A stretch of DNA of 64,000 bases, from positions 419,398-483,397 of the forward strand of contig JAJEFA010000014.1 of the NCBI GenBank assembly GCA_022820725.1, written 5' to 3'. Below, piece after piece: positions 1 to 9,036 of this stretch. The translations under genes and the position numbers were made by a program. The DNA is from Candidatus Binatia bacterium. GTDB taxonomy: Bacteria > Desulfobacterota > Binatia > Bin18. Position 1 is the stretch's first letter. Each line of letters opens with the position of its first letter. Under the pieces are notes generated by a model, which saw nothing but the letters and a program-made list of their open reading frames with translations, was not told the DNA's origin and did not search any database.

Positions 1-557
1 GCCAAGCTGGTCATGGCCGCGGCCAGTCCGCCCTGAAAGTCGGCCTGGTGGCCGGCAGCCTTGAGCGGAGGCAGGTCCGGCCAATCTGAGGCTCCGGGGC
101 TGAGCCAGGCCCAGCCGCCCCCATGGGCCAGGTTCAGCTCATAGGCTCTGTAGTCTTTATACGGGCCAGTCAGTCCAAACGGGGTGATCGAGCACATCAC
201 CAAGCTAGGATTCACCTGCTGAAACGCCGCGTAGGAGATGCCGAGTTCAGCCATAGCCGGAGGGGCATAATTGTGAATGAGTACATCGGTCTGCGCAATG
301 AGAGACTTCAGACGTTCCGCATCCTGGCGGACATCGAGGGTCACACCGCGCTTATTAGTATTCAAGTACAAAAAGAGGCCACTCTGCTCCGGGTCGGGCT
401 GCCCCTGAGGAAAAGGGCCTCGGGTTCGCGCCAAGTCACCGTCTGGTTCTTCGACTTTGATCACGTCGGCACCAAGGTCTGCCAGCAGCTTTGTGGCATA
501 CGCCGCAGACACCATATTGCCGAGTTCCAATACGCGAACGCCTTCCAAGCCTTGCAT
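1..557 (-). CDS. CaiB/BaiF family CoA-transferase (partial)
   Basis: Class III CoA-transferase, which moves CoA between carboxylic acids. About 185 codons are visible and the C-terminal part lies beyond the window start. The visible protein opens MQGLEGVRVLELGN and continues with KLLADLGADVIKVE, a TNKRGVTLDV segment and LVMCSITPFGLTGPY, all hallmarks of the CaiB/BaiF N-terminal Rossmann-like domain. The ATG at 557 follows a strong GGAGGGAGG ribosome-binding site. It lies 55 bp downstream of the di-heme protein gene on the same strand, so co-transcription is possible. The substrate cannot be told from this part. Confidence 0.9.
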   Translation of the reverse strand, partial: MQGLEGVRVLELGNMVSAAYATKLLADLGADVIKVEEPDGDLARTRGPFPQGQPDPEQSGLFLYLNTNKRGVTLDVRQDAERLKSLIAQTDVLIHNYAPPAMAELGISYAAFQQVNPSLVMCSITPFGLTGPYKDYRAYELNLAHGGGWAWLSPGASDWPDLPPLKAAGHQADFQGGLAAAMTSL

Positions 558-612
558 AAAACAGGTCCTCCCTCCGTAGCGGGCCTATCAAGCAGGCAAC
601 AGCGCGTCAACG

Positions 613-2331
613 CTACTCTGTTGTTTCCGCGCTTCCCGCTGCCCAATTGAGGCGAATATCCCAGGCATAGATTTTGTCTGGCGGGAGCGTCGGGGCGGCG
701 GTGTTATCAACGTATTCGTACACGTTTGCCAGCGGTCTCACTGTTGCGTCACGGCCGTAGATAAAGTCCTGGTCTTCGACAATGAGCTTATAGGCTTTGT
801 TGAGCAATAAGGCCCGGGCGGGGGATGGGGTAATCAGCTCATAGACATCCCGGGCCGCGGCAACGGCTGCATAATTGACCGACCCGTCCGTATGGTACCA
901 ACGTGCCGCCATTTCCGGATTGTTGCGGAACTCGGTACCGCCACCCACACGTTCGAGATAGGTGAGGATTTCCCCCTGCTGTTCGTTCATAGTGGGCGCG
1001 TCCGGCATGCCGCGCAGATTGATATAGCCCCAGCCGGCGGCCCCGTCGATTTTGCGCGGGAAGCTATATGTCTTGTCAATTGAAGAGCCAATCGTGTTAT
1101 GGCAGCCCATGCAGAACATGGTCTCTTCGTAGGTATTGAAACGCAGCCGTCCGTCCTTGTCTTCGATAAATCCTTGGAGCAGCCAGCCCATCTTATTGTA
1201 TAGTCCCGCATGGCCGCGATCCGGATAGTGGGGCAGCGTGCCTTCCAGCTTTTCCTGATACTCTTCGTCGTAATAATGAGCGAGGATCGTTTTAGACAGG
1301 AAATCCCGCTTCCGCATATACCGCACTTCTTTCATCCGCCGCGCATTCGTGATGCTCCCGTCCGCGTCGACGCCGACATAGCGCACGGTATGCAGAAATT
1401 CCGTCCGGTGGGGATAGATATAGGGTTCAACCCGCGTCTCACTCGCCGCCCCCACATAGGTTGCCGGGCGGGTGAGGGCGTGAATGCGGCCGAGCGCGCC
1501 GTCGCCATCCAGGTCCTGGCCGAGTTGAGTCTCATCAATGGGCAGGCTGCCAATGCTATCAAAGCCCTTAATCGCGGCTTCGAGAATCGCCAGATTTGCC
1601 TTATACACTTCGCGCGAATAGACCCCGTCTTGGAGGTGCCGAAACTTGGCCGGCAAGCGGATCATGACATCATCGGTAGACCCATTGGTCGGCCAAAACG
1701 TACTCGGAAAGGGCTTATAGCTAAAAGCCACCCAATGGCTGCCATCCTTAGCAAAGCCCTCTTCATCAAAGGCGGCTACCCCATCAGACAGGTTTTGAAT
1801 CCGGGGAATATATCCACGGAATTGAACCGCCTCCAATCGGCTGGCCAGTTCGGAAAAATTATCTTCGTTAATCCACGCCTGTATGTCCTCATCGCTGATC
1901 GCAGCAACCCGCTCACTACGGTCTTCAAACAGATTCCGCCAGCGATTGGTTTGTCCTTGGTCACTAAAGCTATACGCGCGCTGCAAATGGGCATCGTTCA
2001 TCCGATTTTCACGGCCCGGGATATGATCTTGATGACAGACGTAACACGGATTAAAGACACCCTCGGTCCGGGTATAGCATTGCGGAGGAATCACCGCTTC
2101 GGGGTTATAGACGCCGACCAGTCCCGATCCGGGGGAGCGGGGTGGCAACACCGCCGTCCATCCTTTCAGCAGCTCAACCTTCTGGATCGAAGTAATGGGG
2201 TAGCTGAGCGCTCGGGTCGGTTGGGCTAGTTGAGTCGGTTGTGCCATTGAGCCGGTTGAGTCCAGACCCCAAAGACCCAAGAGACCCAACGGACCCCAAA
2301 GACTCAAAAGACTGACCAGGAGACGCTTCAT
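613..2331 (-). CDS. secreted di-heme c-type cytochrome-like protein
   Basis: A 572-residue exported protein with two heme c motifs, CYVCH at residues 96-100 and CMGCH at 407-411, and an Asp-rich DLDGDG loop near 273-278 that could bind calcium. I do not recognise a named family; a periplasmic redox role is inferred from the heme motifs only. It begins 11 bp after phoX ends, so the two are probably one transcript. Residues about 5-39, which include the signal peptide, are encoded by a GAGTC/GACCC hairpin repeat (2214-2316), giving an odd LWGPLGLLGLWGLD stretch and then QPTQLAQPT. The start codon is the first in-frame ATG after the phoX stop; no better start was seen. Confidence 0.7.
   Translation of the reverse strand: MKRLLVSLLSLWGPLGLLGLWGLDSTGSMAQPTQLAQPTRALSYPITSIQKVELLKGWTAVLPPRSPGSGLVGVYNPEAVIPPQCYTRTEGVFNPCYVCHQDHIPGRENRMNDAHLQRAYSFSDQGQTNRWRNLFEDRSERVAAISDEDIQAWINEDNFSELASRLEAVQFRGYIPRIQNLSDGVAAFDEEGFAKDGSHWVAFSYKPFPSTFWPTNGSTDDVMIRLPAKFRHLQDGVYSREVYKANLAILEAAIKGFDSIGSLPIDETQLGQDLDGDGALGRIHALTRPATYVGAASETRVEPYIYPHRTEFLHTVRYVGVDADGSITNARRMKEVRYMRKRDFLSKTILAHYYDEEYQEKLEGTLPHYPDRGHAGLYNKMGWLLQGFIEDKDGRLRFNTYEETMFCMGCHNTIGSSIDKTYSFPRKIDGAAGWGYINLRGMPDAPTMNEQQGEILTYLERVGGGTEFRNNPEMAARWYHTDGSVNYAAVAAARDVYELITPSPARALLLNKAYKLIVEDQDFIYGRDATVRPLANVYEYVDNTAAPTLPPDKIYAWDIRLNWAAGSAETTE
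2214..2316. repeat. family B hairpin repeat, copy 1 (in the di-heme gene)
   Basis: GGGTC/GAGTC units every 8-9 bp on one side and GACCC/GACTC on the other fold into an imperfect stem. It encodes the signal-peptide region of the di-heme protein. Confidence 0.8.
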
Positions 2332-2342
2332 CGCGTTCAGGG

Positions 2343-3908
2343 CTACTCGATTTGATTTTTGGTTCCAAAACCAAAATACCGGTACGTTTGGAGCTGCAGC
2401 GATCTCTCGGTCCGTGCGCCAAAATCATATTTAAGTGGTCTTACCCTGAAGCCGGCCAGACGGATAAGATCATCGGTGCGAAAATCATCTACCAAGGGCA
2501 TGTTCCCATCGGCGCTATGTTGGATATTGAAGTATGCCTCAGTACCATCAGGAGTAAAGACGAGACCAGTCGGTTCTGCAGACTCGTCTGCCAGTTGCAA
2601 GAGGCGTACACACCCGTCAGACTTCACGTCTCGGTCCGTTCCATCGGGTAAACATGCCCAAATGTCACCATTTGGGTTATCCTCAATAATGTACAGTACA
2701 CCCGTGACAGGCTGAAAAGCGAGATTATCCGGCTGGTTTAGCTCCGGGTCTCCCTCAATAAAGCGATTGATCACAACCTCGCCCGTCTCTCCACTCGTTG
2801 CAGTGATATCTCGGTCAATGGCGCATTGCACCTCTCCATAATTGCTGGCCGCCTTATTGCCAGTTGCAGCAAAGCAAAAGCGTACGGCATTGGGATTGTC
2901 CGCATCATTATACATAGGATCGCGATGCAGATCCTCGGGACGGTAGTATGCCGATGCACCAGCACTATACGCCGCCTCACGCCCTATACGGGGCATCCCC
3001 TCATCCGCACTATCTTCCGAAGCTGCAGTCGGTGAGAGCTCTACCCAGGCGCCCGCGCCGATCTCACATCCCTGTCCGAACTGTTGTCTATTATCCCGAC
3101 AGGACGCTTGAAGCGCATACGTTACCCCCGAGACGAGTGGGGATTGGTCCAGCGCTGTGATAGCGCCTGAGCCGGGAGTGCGTAACAAGTCTGGGATAAA
3201 TTTGTAGATGGCTCCTCCATCGGTGTCCCCCGGCTCGTAGCTGCCAGGTCGCTCTTCATCACCAGCAATGATGACGCCGGTCTCATGAACGAGAAAACCT
3301 TCGTAGCGAATGATTGGAAATGCCGTACGCTTGGTAATATGACCTGAAGCGTCATTCCCGTCTTGATCCACGATCTGAGCGGGATCTCCCCCACTACCCC
3401 GATTAAGGATTGTGTATTCGTCTGGCGTCAGGGGGTTTAGGATTTCATACACTGATCCGGTATCACTCACGAAATCTTCTTCCGTAGCCAGCACGGTACC
3501 CCAAGGTGTGGTCCGGATTCCATCGCAGATCGTCATCCCGCGCACAACCGTACTGACCTCACGGGTCTGCAGATTAATCACTTGGACGCCAGGGGTCAGT
3601 TTATCGCTTGGTACAAACGGATCTCCGCAAGGGTCACTCAGACAGCCAAGGACTTCTTCAATACAGCCGACTAGGTGGGTCGGGTTGTTGGAACCGTGTG
3701 GCCAGAAGGCCATCTGGTCCCAGTCTTGGCCGACTTCACGGGAAAAGTATTCAGCCTGAATACCGTTGCTAAGAAAAGTGAACTGTTCTTCTACGGTTTG
3801 GGTCGGGGTACGGAAATCTGGGTCTTCTTGGCTCTCCGCTTGTAGCGTAAACACCAATACAAGAGCTCCAGCAGTGCTCAGACTGCGAAGGCGATTGAGA
3901 CCGGACAT
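2343..3908 (-). CDS. phoX: PhoX-type (DUF839) phosphatase family protein, copy 1
   Basis: A 521-residue exported protein of the PhoX/DUF839 family, which includes calcium- and iron-dependent alkaline phosphatases that release phosphate from organic esters outside the cytoplasm. A Sec-like signal peptide (MSGLNRLRSLSTAGALVLVF) is followed by family landmarks TPWGTVLATEEDF, GDEERPGSYEPGDTDGG, YRPEDLHRDP and QPDNLAFQPVTGVLY, forming a beta-propeller. GGAGGAG precedes the ATG at 3908. It is a close paralog of the gene at 4460-6034. A Pho-box-like sequence lies about 200 bp upstream (4107-4124). Activity as a phosphatase is inferred from family; some DUF839 members are uncharacterised. Confidence 0.85.
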   Translation of the reverse strand: MSGLNRLRSLSTAGALVLVFTLQAESQEDPDFRTPTQTVEEQFTFLSNGIQAEYFSREVGQDWDQMAFWPHGSNNPTHLVGCIEEVLGCLSDPCGDPFVPSDKLTPGVQVINLQTREVSTVVRGMTICDGIRTTPWGTVLATEEDFVSDTGSVYEILNPLTPDEYTILNRGSGGDPAQIVDQDGNDASGHITKRTAFPIIRYEGFLVHETGVIIAGDEERPGSYEPGDTDGGAIYKFIPDLLRTPGSGAITALDQSPLVSGVTYALQASCRDNRQQFGQGCEIGAGAWVELSPTAASEDSADEGMPRIGREAAYSAGASAYYRPEDLHRDPMYNDADNPNAVRFCFAATGNKAASNYGEVQCAIDRDITATSGETGEVVINRFIEGDPELNQPDNLAFQPVTGVLYIIEDNPNGDIWACLPDGTDRDVKSDGCVRLLQLADESAEPTGLVFTPDGTEAYFNIQHSADGNMPLVDDFRTDDLIRLAGFRVRPLKYDFGARTERSLQLQTYRYFGFGTKNQIE

Positions 3909-4004
3909 GAAGCGCTCTCCTCCTTACTATTGCACGTTAAAAAACTAGTCCTGCGCTCTCGGTAGAACCTGGAAAACGTTTCGAACAGGTTTCCCTTCGA
4001 GGAT

Positions 4005-4022
4005 CGTTGTCTATAGACAACG
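4005..4022. promoter_or_regulatory. perfect 18-bp palindrome upstream of phoX copy 1
   Basis: CGTTGTCTATAGACAACG is an exact palindrome with no loop, the form of a dimeric repressor site, about 100 bp before the phoX ATG. Confidence 0.5.
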
Positions 4023-4106
4023 TAGCCTTACGCTCGTCGTGTTGCGGGAATTTTACGCTAGCATGAAAAGAGTGCAGCGTTTTAATGACAAATCTGATGC
4101 GATTCT

Positions 4107-4124
4107 CTTACAGGAATATGACGG
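4107..4124 (-). promoter_or_regulatory. Pho-box-like site upstream of phoX copy 1
   Basis: On the minus strand CCGTCATATTCCTGTAAG, which matches the PhoB consensus at most positions. It is about 200 bp before phoX copy 1 and next to the cysC remnant. A further TTGTCATT lies about 25 bp downstream. Confidence 0.5.
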
Positions 4125-4145
4125 ATGAAACAGCGAGATGAATGG

Positions 4146-4411
4146 GAAAAGCAGGATCAGACCGGCCCGATTGAACGGATGAGCGACCTCGGCAATGCGT
4201 CGAATATTCTCACGCCGACCCTCTTCAGAAAACGCGAGATCGTGGTTAAGGCCAAGCGCACTTTGTCTCCGTCAAGACGATACATGTGAAAGCCTTTATC
4301 AGTGTAGGTGCCGTTCGAGCTGCGCAGCTCAACCTTTTGGACCGAAGTGATGGGATAGCTTATCGTTCGGGTCGGTTGGGTTCGTTGAGTCGGTTGGGTT
4401 CGTTGAGTCAT
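4146..4411 (-). pseudogene. chimeric remnant: di-heme gene 5' end joined to internal cysC fragment
   Basis: Read on the minus strand, 4395-4327 matches the 5' part of the di-heme gene (2240-2173; both encode SYPITS-QKVEL after the GAGTC repeat). The sequence then switches at about 4310 to an internal piece of cysC: 4308-4146 aligns with 6546-6384, for example GFHMYRLDGDKVRL against [14 protein letters not shown]. An 84-codon open frame spans the join, but the cysC part then loses family residues and ends, so no function is expected. The order cysNC - phoX - remnant - phoX - di-heme gene is what a tandem duplication with breakpoints in cysC and in the di-heme gene would leave. Confidence 0.75.
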
Positions 4412-4457
4412 GACTCAAGAGACTCAAGAGACTCCACCGACTCAAAAGGCCCAATGG
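4369..4457. repeat. family B hairpin repeat, copy 2
   Basis: Same GAGTC/GACTC pattern with a GAGTCATGACTC centre, at the start of the chimeric remnant and the end of phoX copy 2. Confidence 0.8.
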
Positions 4458-4459
4458 AG

Positions 4460-6034
4460 TTACTCGATTTGGTTTTCGGCGCCAAAACCGAAATATCGAT
4501 AGGCCTGACGTTCGAGACGGTACATCGTCCGTACGCCAAAATCATATTTCATGGGTCTGACCCGAAACCCGGACAGCCGGATGAGGTCATCGGTCCGAAA
4601 ATCATCCACCAAGGGCATATTGCCGTCGGCACTGTGCTGGATCGCAAAATACGCTTCGGTCCCATCCGGCGTGAAGAGAAAACCGGTTGACTCGGCAGAA
4701 CCATCGGCAATTTTGAGCAACCGCACACAGCCGTCAGACTTGATATCGTCGTCCGCGCCATCCGGCAGACAAGCCCATACATCGCTATTCCCCTGGCTCG
4801 TCCCATTGTCTTCGACAACAAACAGCACCCCCGTTATCGGCTGAAAGGCAAGATTATCCGGCTGACTGAATTCGGGGCCGCCTTCAATGAAACGGTTCAC
4901 CACGATTTCCCCCGTTGTTCCGGTTGCCGTAGTCACATCCTGATCAATCGCGCATTGCACCTCGCCGTAGTTGCTGCCGGCATGGTTCCCGGTGACGGCA
5001 AAACAGAAGCGGACGGCATCAGGCTGGTCGGGGTCGCTGAACATCGGGTCACGATGGAGGTCTTCGGGGCGGTAATAGGCTGTTGCCCCGGCCGCATTGG
5101 CTGCCTCGCGGCCAATGCGGGTTTCGCCCTCATCAACACTGACCTCGGACGCGCCGGTTGGTATGAGTGGAATCCAGGCGCCGTTGCCAATCTCGCAGCC
5201 CTGGCCGAACTGCTGGAGGTCATCCCGACACGACACTTGCAGCACGTATGTTGTGCCTGCGATCAAGGGAGATTGATCGAGGGAGGCAATCTGCCCGGTG
5301 GCAGGGTCGTATAGAGTGGTCGGGATGAATTTATATACGGCGCCACCGTCGGTATCGCCCGGCTCATAGCTGCCAGGCCGCTCTTCATCGCCCGCAATCA
5401 CTACGCCCGTTTCGTGCACCAGGAAGCCTTCGTAGCGGATCACGGGAAAGGCCGTGCGTTTGATAATATGGTCCGAGGCGTCCCGGCCGGTCTGATCTAC
5501 GATCCGGGCCGGCGCGCCGCCACTGCCGCGCTCAAGAATGGTAAACTCGTCAGTCGTCAGCGGGTTCAGGATTTCGTACACCGCCCCCGTGTCGCTGACA
5601 AAGTCTTCTTCCGTTGCAATCACCGTGCCCCACGGTGTGGTCCGGATCCCATCGCAAATCGTCATCCCACGCACCAGGGTGGTGACCGCCCGGGTCTGCA
5701 AGTCAATGACCTGGACGCTCGGTATCAGTTTATCCCCAACGACAAAGGACTCCCCACAGGTGCCGCTCAAACAGTCGAGGACTTCTTCAATACAGCCGAC
5801 CAGATGGGTTGGACGAGTAGCACCATGCGGCCAGAACACCATCTGATCCCAGTCTTGTCCGACTTCACGCGAAAAATACTCTGCCTGAATACCCTTTCTC
5901 AGGAAGAGAAATTGCTCCTCTACGGCTTGGGTTGGTGTACGGAAATCGACTTCTTCCTGATCCTGACTCTCCGCGGGTAGCGTACACGTCAGGATAAGAA
6001 TCCCTGTCGTGATTGCCCGTCTGAGACCAAACAT
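4460..6034 (-). CDS. phoX: PhoX-type (DUF839) phosphatase family protein, copy 2
   Basis: A 524-residue paralog of the phoX at 2343-3908, colinear with it along its whole length (TPWGTVIATEEDF, GDEERPGSYEPGDTDGG, YRPEDLHRDP, QPDNLAFQPITGVLF). I chose the ATG at 6034 (MFGLRRAITTG) over one 13 codons upstream because AGGAGGAG sits just ahead of it and the signal peptide then matches copy 1. It starts only 54 bp after cysNC ends, with no obvious separate promoter, so it may be read with the sulfur genes, unlike copy 1, which has its own upstream region. The two copies look like products of a tandem duplication (see remnant at 4146-4411). Confidence 0.85.
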   Translation of the reverse strand: MFGLRRAITTGILILTCTLPAESQDQEEVDFRTPTQAVEEQFLFLRKGIQAEYFSREVGQDWDQMVFWPHGATRPTHLVGCIEEVLDCLSGTCGESFVVGDKLIPSVQVIDLQTRAVTTLVRGMTICDGIRTTPWGTVIATEEDFVSDTGAVYEILNPLTTDEFTILERGSGGAPARIVDQTGRDASDHIIKRTAFPVIRYEGFLVHETGVVIAGDEERPGSYEPGDTDGGAVYKFIPTTLYDPATGQIASLDQSPLIAGTTYVLQVSCRDDLQQFGQGCEIGNGAWIPLIPTGASEVSVDEGETRIGREAANAAGATAYYRPEDLHRDPMFSDPDQPDAVRFCFAVTGNHAGSNYGEVQCAIDQDVTTATGTTGEIVVNRFIEGGPEFSQPDNLAFQPITGVLFVVEDNGTSQGNSDVWACLPDGADDDIKSDGCVRLLKIADGSAESTGFLFTPDGTEAYFAIQHSADGNMPLVDDFRTDDLIRLSGFRVRPMKYDFGVRTMYRLERQAYRYFGFGAENQIE

Positions 6035-6088
6035 CCGGAGACTCCTCCTGAGGGAAGCGTTTGCAAGGCGCACATGAAAGGCGGGCGT

Positions 6089-8059
6089 CTACAGCCGGAT
6101 ATGAGCCGCAATCGCCCGAAACACAGTGTCGGCTGATTCCTCGACTGTGTGATCAACCGTCGTCAGCCGGAGTGCCGGCGTTGGCGGCGTTTCATAGGGA
6201 GAGGAGATGCCGGTAAAGTCTGGAATCTCCCCAGCCCGCGCCTTTTGATACAGCCCTTTCACATCGCGCTCCTCGCATACTTCAAGCGGGGTATCCACAT
6301 ACACCTCAAAAAAGCGGTCTGCACCGATGATCTCTGCCGCGTGTTGCCGGTCTGCCTGAAAGGGAGCAATGACCGGCACCAGAACGATGAGCCCCGCTTG
6401 ATTAAAGAGCTGCGCGACCTCGGCAATACGACGAATATTTTCCGCACGGTCCATTTCGGAAAAGGCGAGGTCCCGATTCAACCCCAGGCGCAGATTGTCG
6501 CCGTCGAGCCGATAGGCGTGGAACCCTTCCGTATGCAGGCGCCGCTCAAGTCGTTCCGCAATGGACGATTTTCCGGAGCCGGACAAACCCGTCAGCCAGA
6601 CCGTGAGCGCGTGCTGTTGCAGGGTCTGCTCACGCTCGGTCACGGCAATCAACCCGGTCTCCGCCCGGATAGTTGAGTTCGTTGGGTCCATTGAGTCCTT
6701 GGGTCCATTGAGTCTTGACCCCAAAGACCCAATGGACCCAGGAGCCCCAAAAGACTGATTTCGGTCGATAATCATCCCGGCGCCGACCGTGTTATTGGTC
6801 AGGCGGTCAATAACGACAAACGCCCCGGATGTGCGGTTCTTGCGGTACGGGTCACAGGCAATCGGCTTTTCGAGGGCAAAGGCACACCGGCCGATTTCAT
6901 TGAGCCCCAGTTGCGTGGCATCTTCCCGGTGGAGAGTATTCACGTCTATGCGATACCGCACGTCGGTAATGACCCCAGGCGTCATGGTGGTGGTCTGCTT
7001 GAGAAAATACTGCTTACCGGGCTGCATGGGCTCCTCGGCCATCCACACCAGCATGGCTTCAAAGTGCGTGGCGATGAGGGGGACATTGTTGGGGTGAACC
7101 AGCATATCTCCACGACTGACATCAATCTCGTCTTCAAGCGTCAGGGTCACGGCCAGCGGCGGCATGGCCTGCTCTACTTCCCCCTCAAAGGTATGAATGG
7201 CTTTCACCCGGCTCGTTTTGCGTGACGGAAATACCATGATTTCATCGCCCGGCCGCACGATGCCCGAGGCCACTGTTCCGCAAAAACCGCGGAAGTCCGG
7301 GTTGGGACGATTGACGTATTGGACCGGAAACCGAAAGTCGATCAGATTGGCATCCGAGGCAATATAGACCTCCTCCAAAAGGTACATCAGCGGGCTGCCC
7401 GCATACCAAGGCATATGCTCGCTTGTGTTCACCACGTTATCGCCGCGCAGCGCCGCCATGGGCAGGAAACGCACATCGCTCAGCTCAAGTCTGGCGGCAA
7501 AGTCGGTATAGTCTTTGACTATCCGCTCAAACACTTCCTGACTGTAGTCCACCAAGTCCATCTTGTTGACGGCAACAATGATGTGCCTGATCCCCAAGAG
7601 AGAGGCGATAAAGCTGTGGCGCCGAGTCTGGGTCAAAATACCGTGGCGGGCATCAATCAGGATAATGGCCAGGTCACAGGTTGACGCCCCGGTCGCCATA
7701 TTTCGGGTGTACTGCTCATGTCCTGGGGTGTCGGCAATAATGAATTTGCGTTTGGCGGTCGAAAAATAGCGATAGGCGACATCGATGGTGATGCCCTGTT
7801 CGCGTTCGGCTTTGAGGCCGTCGGTCAGCAGAGCGGGATCAAATTCCGTGTCGGTCGTGCCATGCCGAACCGAGTCCTTTTTTATCGCCTCAAGCTGATC
7901 CTCATAGATCATTTTAGAGTCGTACAGGAGCCGCCCGATCAGGGTGCTCTTGCCATCATCCACGCTGCCGCAGGTCAGAAAGCGCAAGAGGTCCTTGCGC
8001 TCATGCTGAGCGAGATAGGCCTCGATATCGGTCGCGATCAGGTCGGATTGGTGAGACAT
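6089..8059 (-). CDS. cysNC: bifunctional sulfate adenylyltransferase subunit 1 / adenylylsulfate kinase
   Basis: A 656-residue CysN-CysC fusion. CysN is the GTPase subunit that drives ATP sulfurylase; CysC phosphorylates APS to PAPS. The GTPase domain shows [14 protein letters not shown] (about residues 31-44), [12 protein letters not shown] and NKMD. The CysC domain has the P-loop GLSGSGKSS and [19 protein letters not shown] motifs ([15 protein letters not shown]). The two are joined by a linker (about 434-463, containing [20 protein letters not shown]) that is encoded by a GAGTC/GACCC hairpin repeat at 6672-6757. It starts 8 bp after cysD, its obligate partner. Confidence 0.96.
   Translation of the reverse strand: MSHQSDLIATDIEAYLAQHERKDLLRFLTCGSVDDGKSTLIGRLLYDSKMIYEDQLEAIKKDSVRHGTTDTEFDPALLTDGLKAEREQGITIDVAYRYFSTAKRKFIIADTPGHEQYTRNMATGASTCDLAIILIDARHGILTQTRRHSFIASLLGIRHIIVAVNKMDLVDYSQEVFERIVKDYTDFAARLELSDVRFLPMAALRGDNVVNTSEHMPWYAGSPLMYLLEEVYIASDANLIDFRFPVQYVNRPNPDFRGFCGTVASGIVRPGDEIMVFPSRKTSRVKAIHTFEGEVEQAMPPLAVTLTLEDEIDVSRGDMLVHPNNVPLIATHFEAMLVWMAEEPMQPGKQYFLKQTTTMTPGVITDVRYRIDVNTLHREDATQLGLNEIGRCAFALEKPIACDPYRKNRTSGAFVVIDRLTNNTVGAGMIIDRNQSFGAPGSIGSLGSRLNGPKDSMDPTNSTIRAETGLIAVTEREQTLQQHALTVWLTGLSGSGKSSIAERLERRLHTEGFHAYRLDGDNLRLGLNRDLAFSEMDRAENIRRIAEVAQLFNQAGLIVLVPVIAPFQADRQHAAEIIGADRFFEVYVDTPLEVCEERDVKGLYQKARAGEIPDFTGISSPYETPPTPALRLTTVDHTVEESADTVFRAIAAHIRL
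6672..6757. repeat. family B hairpin repeat, copy 3 (in cysNC)
   Basis: GGGTCCATTGAGTC twice, then GACCCAATGGACCC; encodes the CysN-CysC linker in frame. Confidence 0.85.
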
Positions 8060-8067
8060 ACTAAGAG

Positions 8068-9036
8068 TTAGAAGTAGCCTTCCTTTTTCTTCTCTTCCAT
8101 AGAGCCGGACTGGTCAAAATCAATGACGCGGCCTTGTCGTTCGGACTGCGTTGCCAGCAGCATTTCCTGAATAATCAGCGGCAGGGTGTCCGCCTCGGAT
8201 TCAATCGCTCCTGTCAGCGGATAGCAGCCCAGGGTGCGGAAGCGGACTTTTCTCAACTGCGGTCGTTCGCCCGGATGGAGTGGCAGACGGTCGTCGTCGA
8301 CCATAATGAGCACCCCGTCGCGCTCGACAACCGGCCGTTCCTTGGCAAAGTACAGCGGAACCACCGGGATGTTTTCACGGTAGACATATTGCCAGACATC
8401 CAGCTCGGTCCAGTTCGATAAGGGAAAGACCCGGATACTCTCGCCTTTATCAAGCGTGGAATTATACAGATTCCACAGCTCGGGACGCTGGTTCTTGGGG
8501 TCCCAGCGGTGGTTGCGGTCACGGAACGAGTACACCCGTTCTTTGGCGCGTGACTTCTCTTCATCCCGCCGTGCGCCCCCAAAAGCCGCATCAAACCCGT
8601 ACTGATCGAGCGCCTGTTTGAGCGCCTGTGTCTTCATCACATCGGTGTGTTTTTTGGACCCATGCGTAATGGGACCGATACCTGCTTTGACCCCGTCCTG
8701 GTTAATATACACGATGAGGTCGAGTCCGAGTTCGTGTCTGATATAGGTATCGCGGAAGGTAATCATCTCCCGGAATTTCCAGGTCGTATCAATATGCATC
8801 AGGGGGAAGGGGGGCTTCCCCGGCGCAAATGCCTTCCGAGCCAGATGCAGCATGACCGCCGAATCTTTGCCGATGGAGTACAGCATGACCGGATTGTCAA
8901 ACTCGGCCGCCACCTCACGAATGATATGCATACTTTCAGCCTCAAGATGCTTGAGATGCGTGAGGGAATAGGAGTTCTTTGCATTTGAGGTGGGCTGAGG
9001 CCCACGGGGCTCCACGTCTTCTCCTTCCTCAATCAT
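8068..9036 (-). CDS. cysD: sulfate adenylyltransferase subunit 2
   Basis: Catalytic subunit of ATP sulfurylase, which makes APS from sulfate and ATP; partner of CysN. Clear family signature: [18 protein letters not shown], then the PP-loop region [54 protein letters not shown] and the C-terminal [26 protein letters not shown] end. I place the start at the ATG at 9036, whose ATGATTGA overlaps the stop of the upstream E1-like gene, suggesting translational coupling. The longer frame upstream (to 9078) lies inside that gene and lacks conserved sequence. 322 residues. Confidence 0.95.
   Translation of the reverse strand: MIEEGEDVEPRGPQPTSNAKNSYSLTHLKHLEAESMHIIREVAAEFDNPVMLYSIGKDSAVMLHLARKAFAPGKPPFPLMHIDTTWKFREMITFRDTYIRHELGLDLIVYINQDGVKAGIGPITHGSKKHTDVMKTQALKQALDQYGFDAAFGGARRDEEKSRAKERVYSFRDRNHRWDPKNQRPELWNLYNSTLDKGESIRVFPLSNWTELDVWQYVYRENIPVVPLYFAKERPVVERDGVLIMVDDDRLPLHPGERPQLRKVRFRTLGCYPLTGAIESEADTLPLIIQEMLLATQSERQGRVIDFDQSGSMEEKKKEGYF

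Noticed and set aside
1210..2229. 339-codon plus-strand frame opposite the di-heme gene
   Set aside because: It has no conserved motif, and the opposite strand has heme motifs, good position and operon context.
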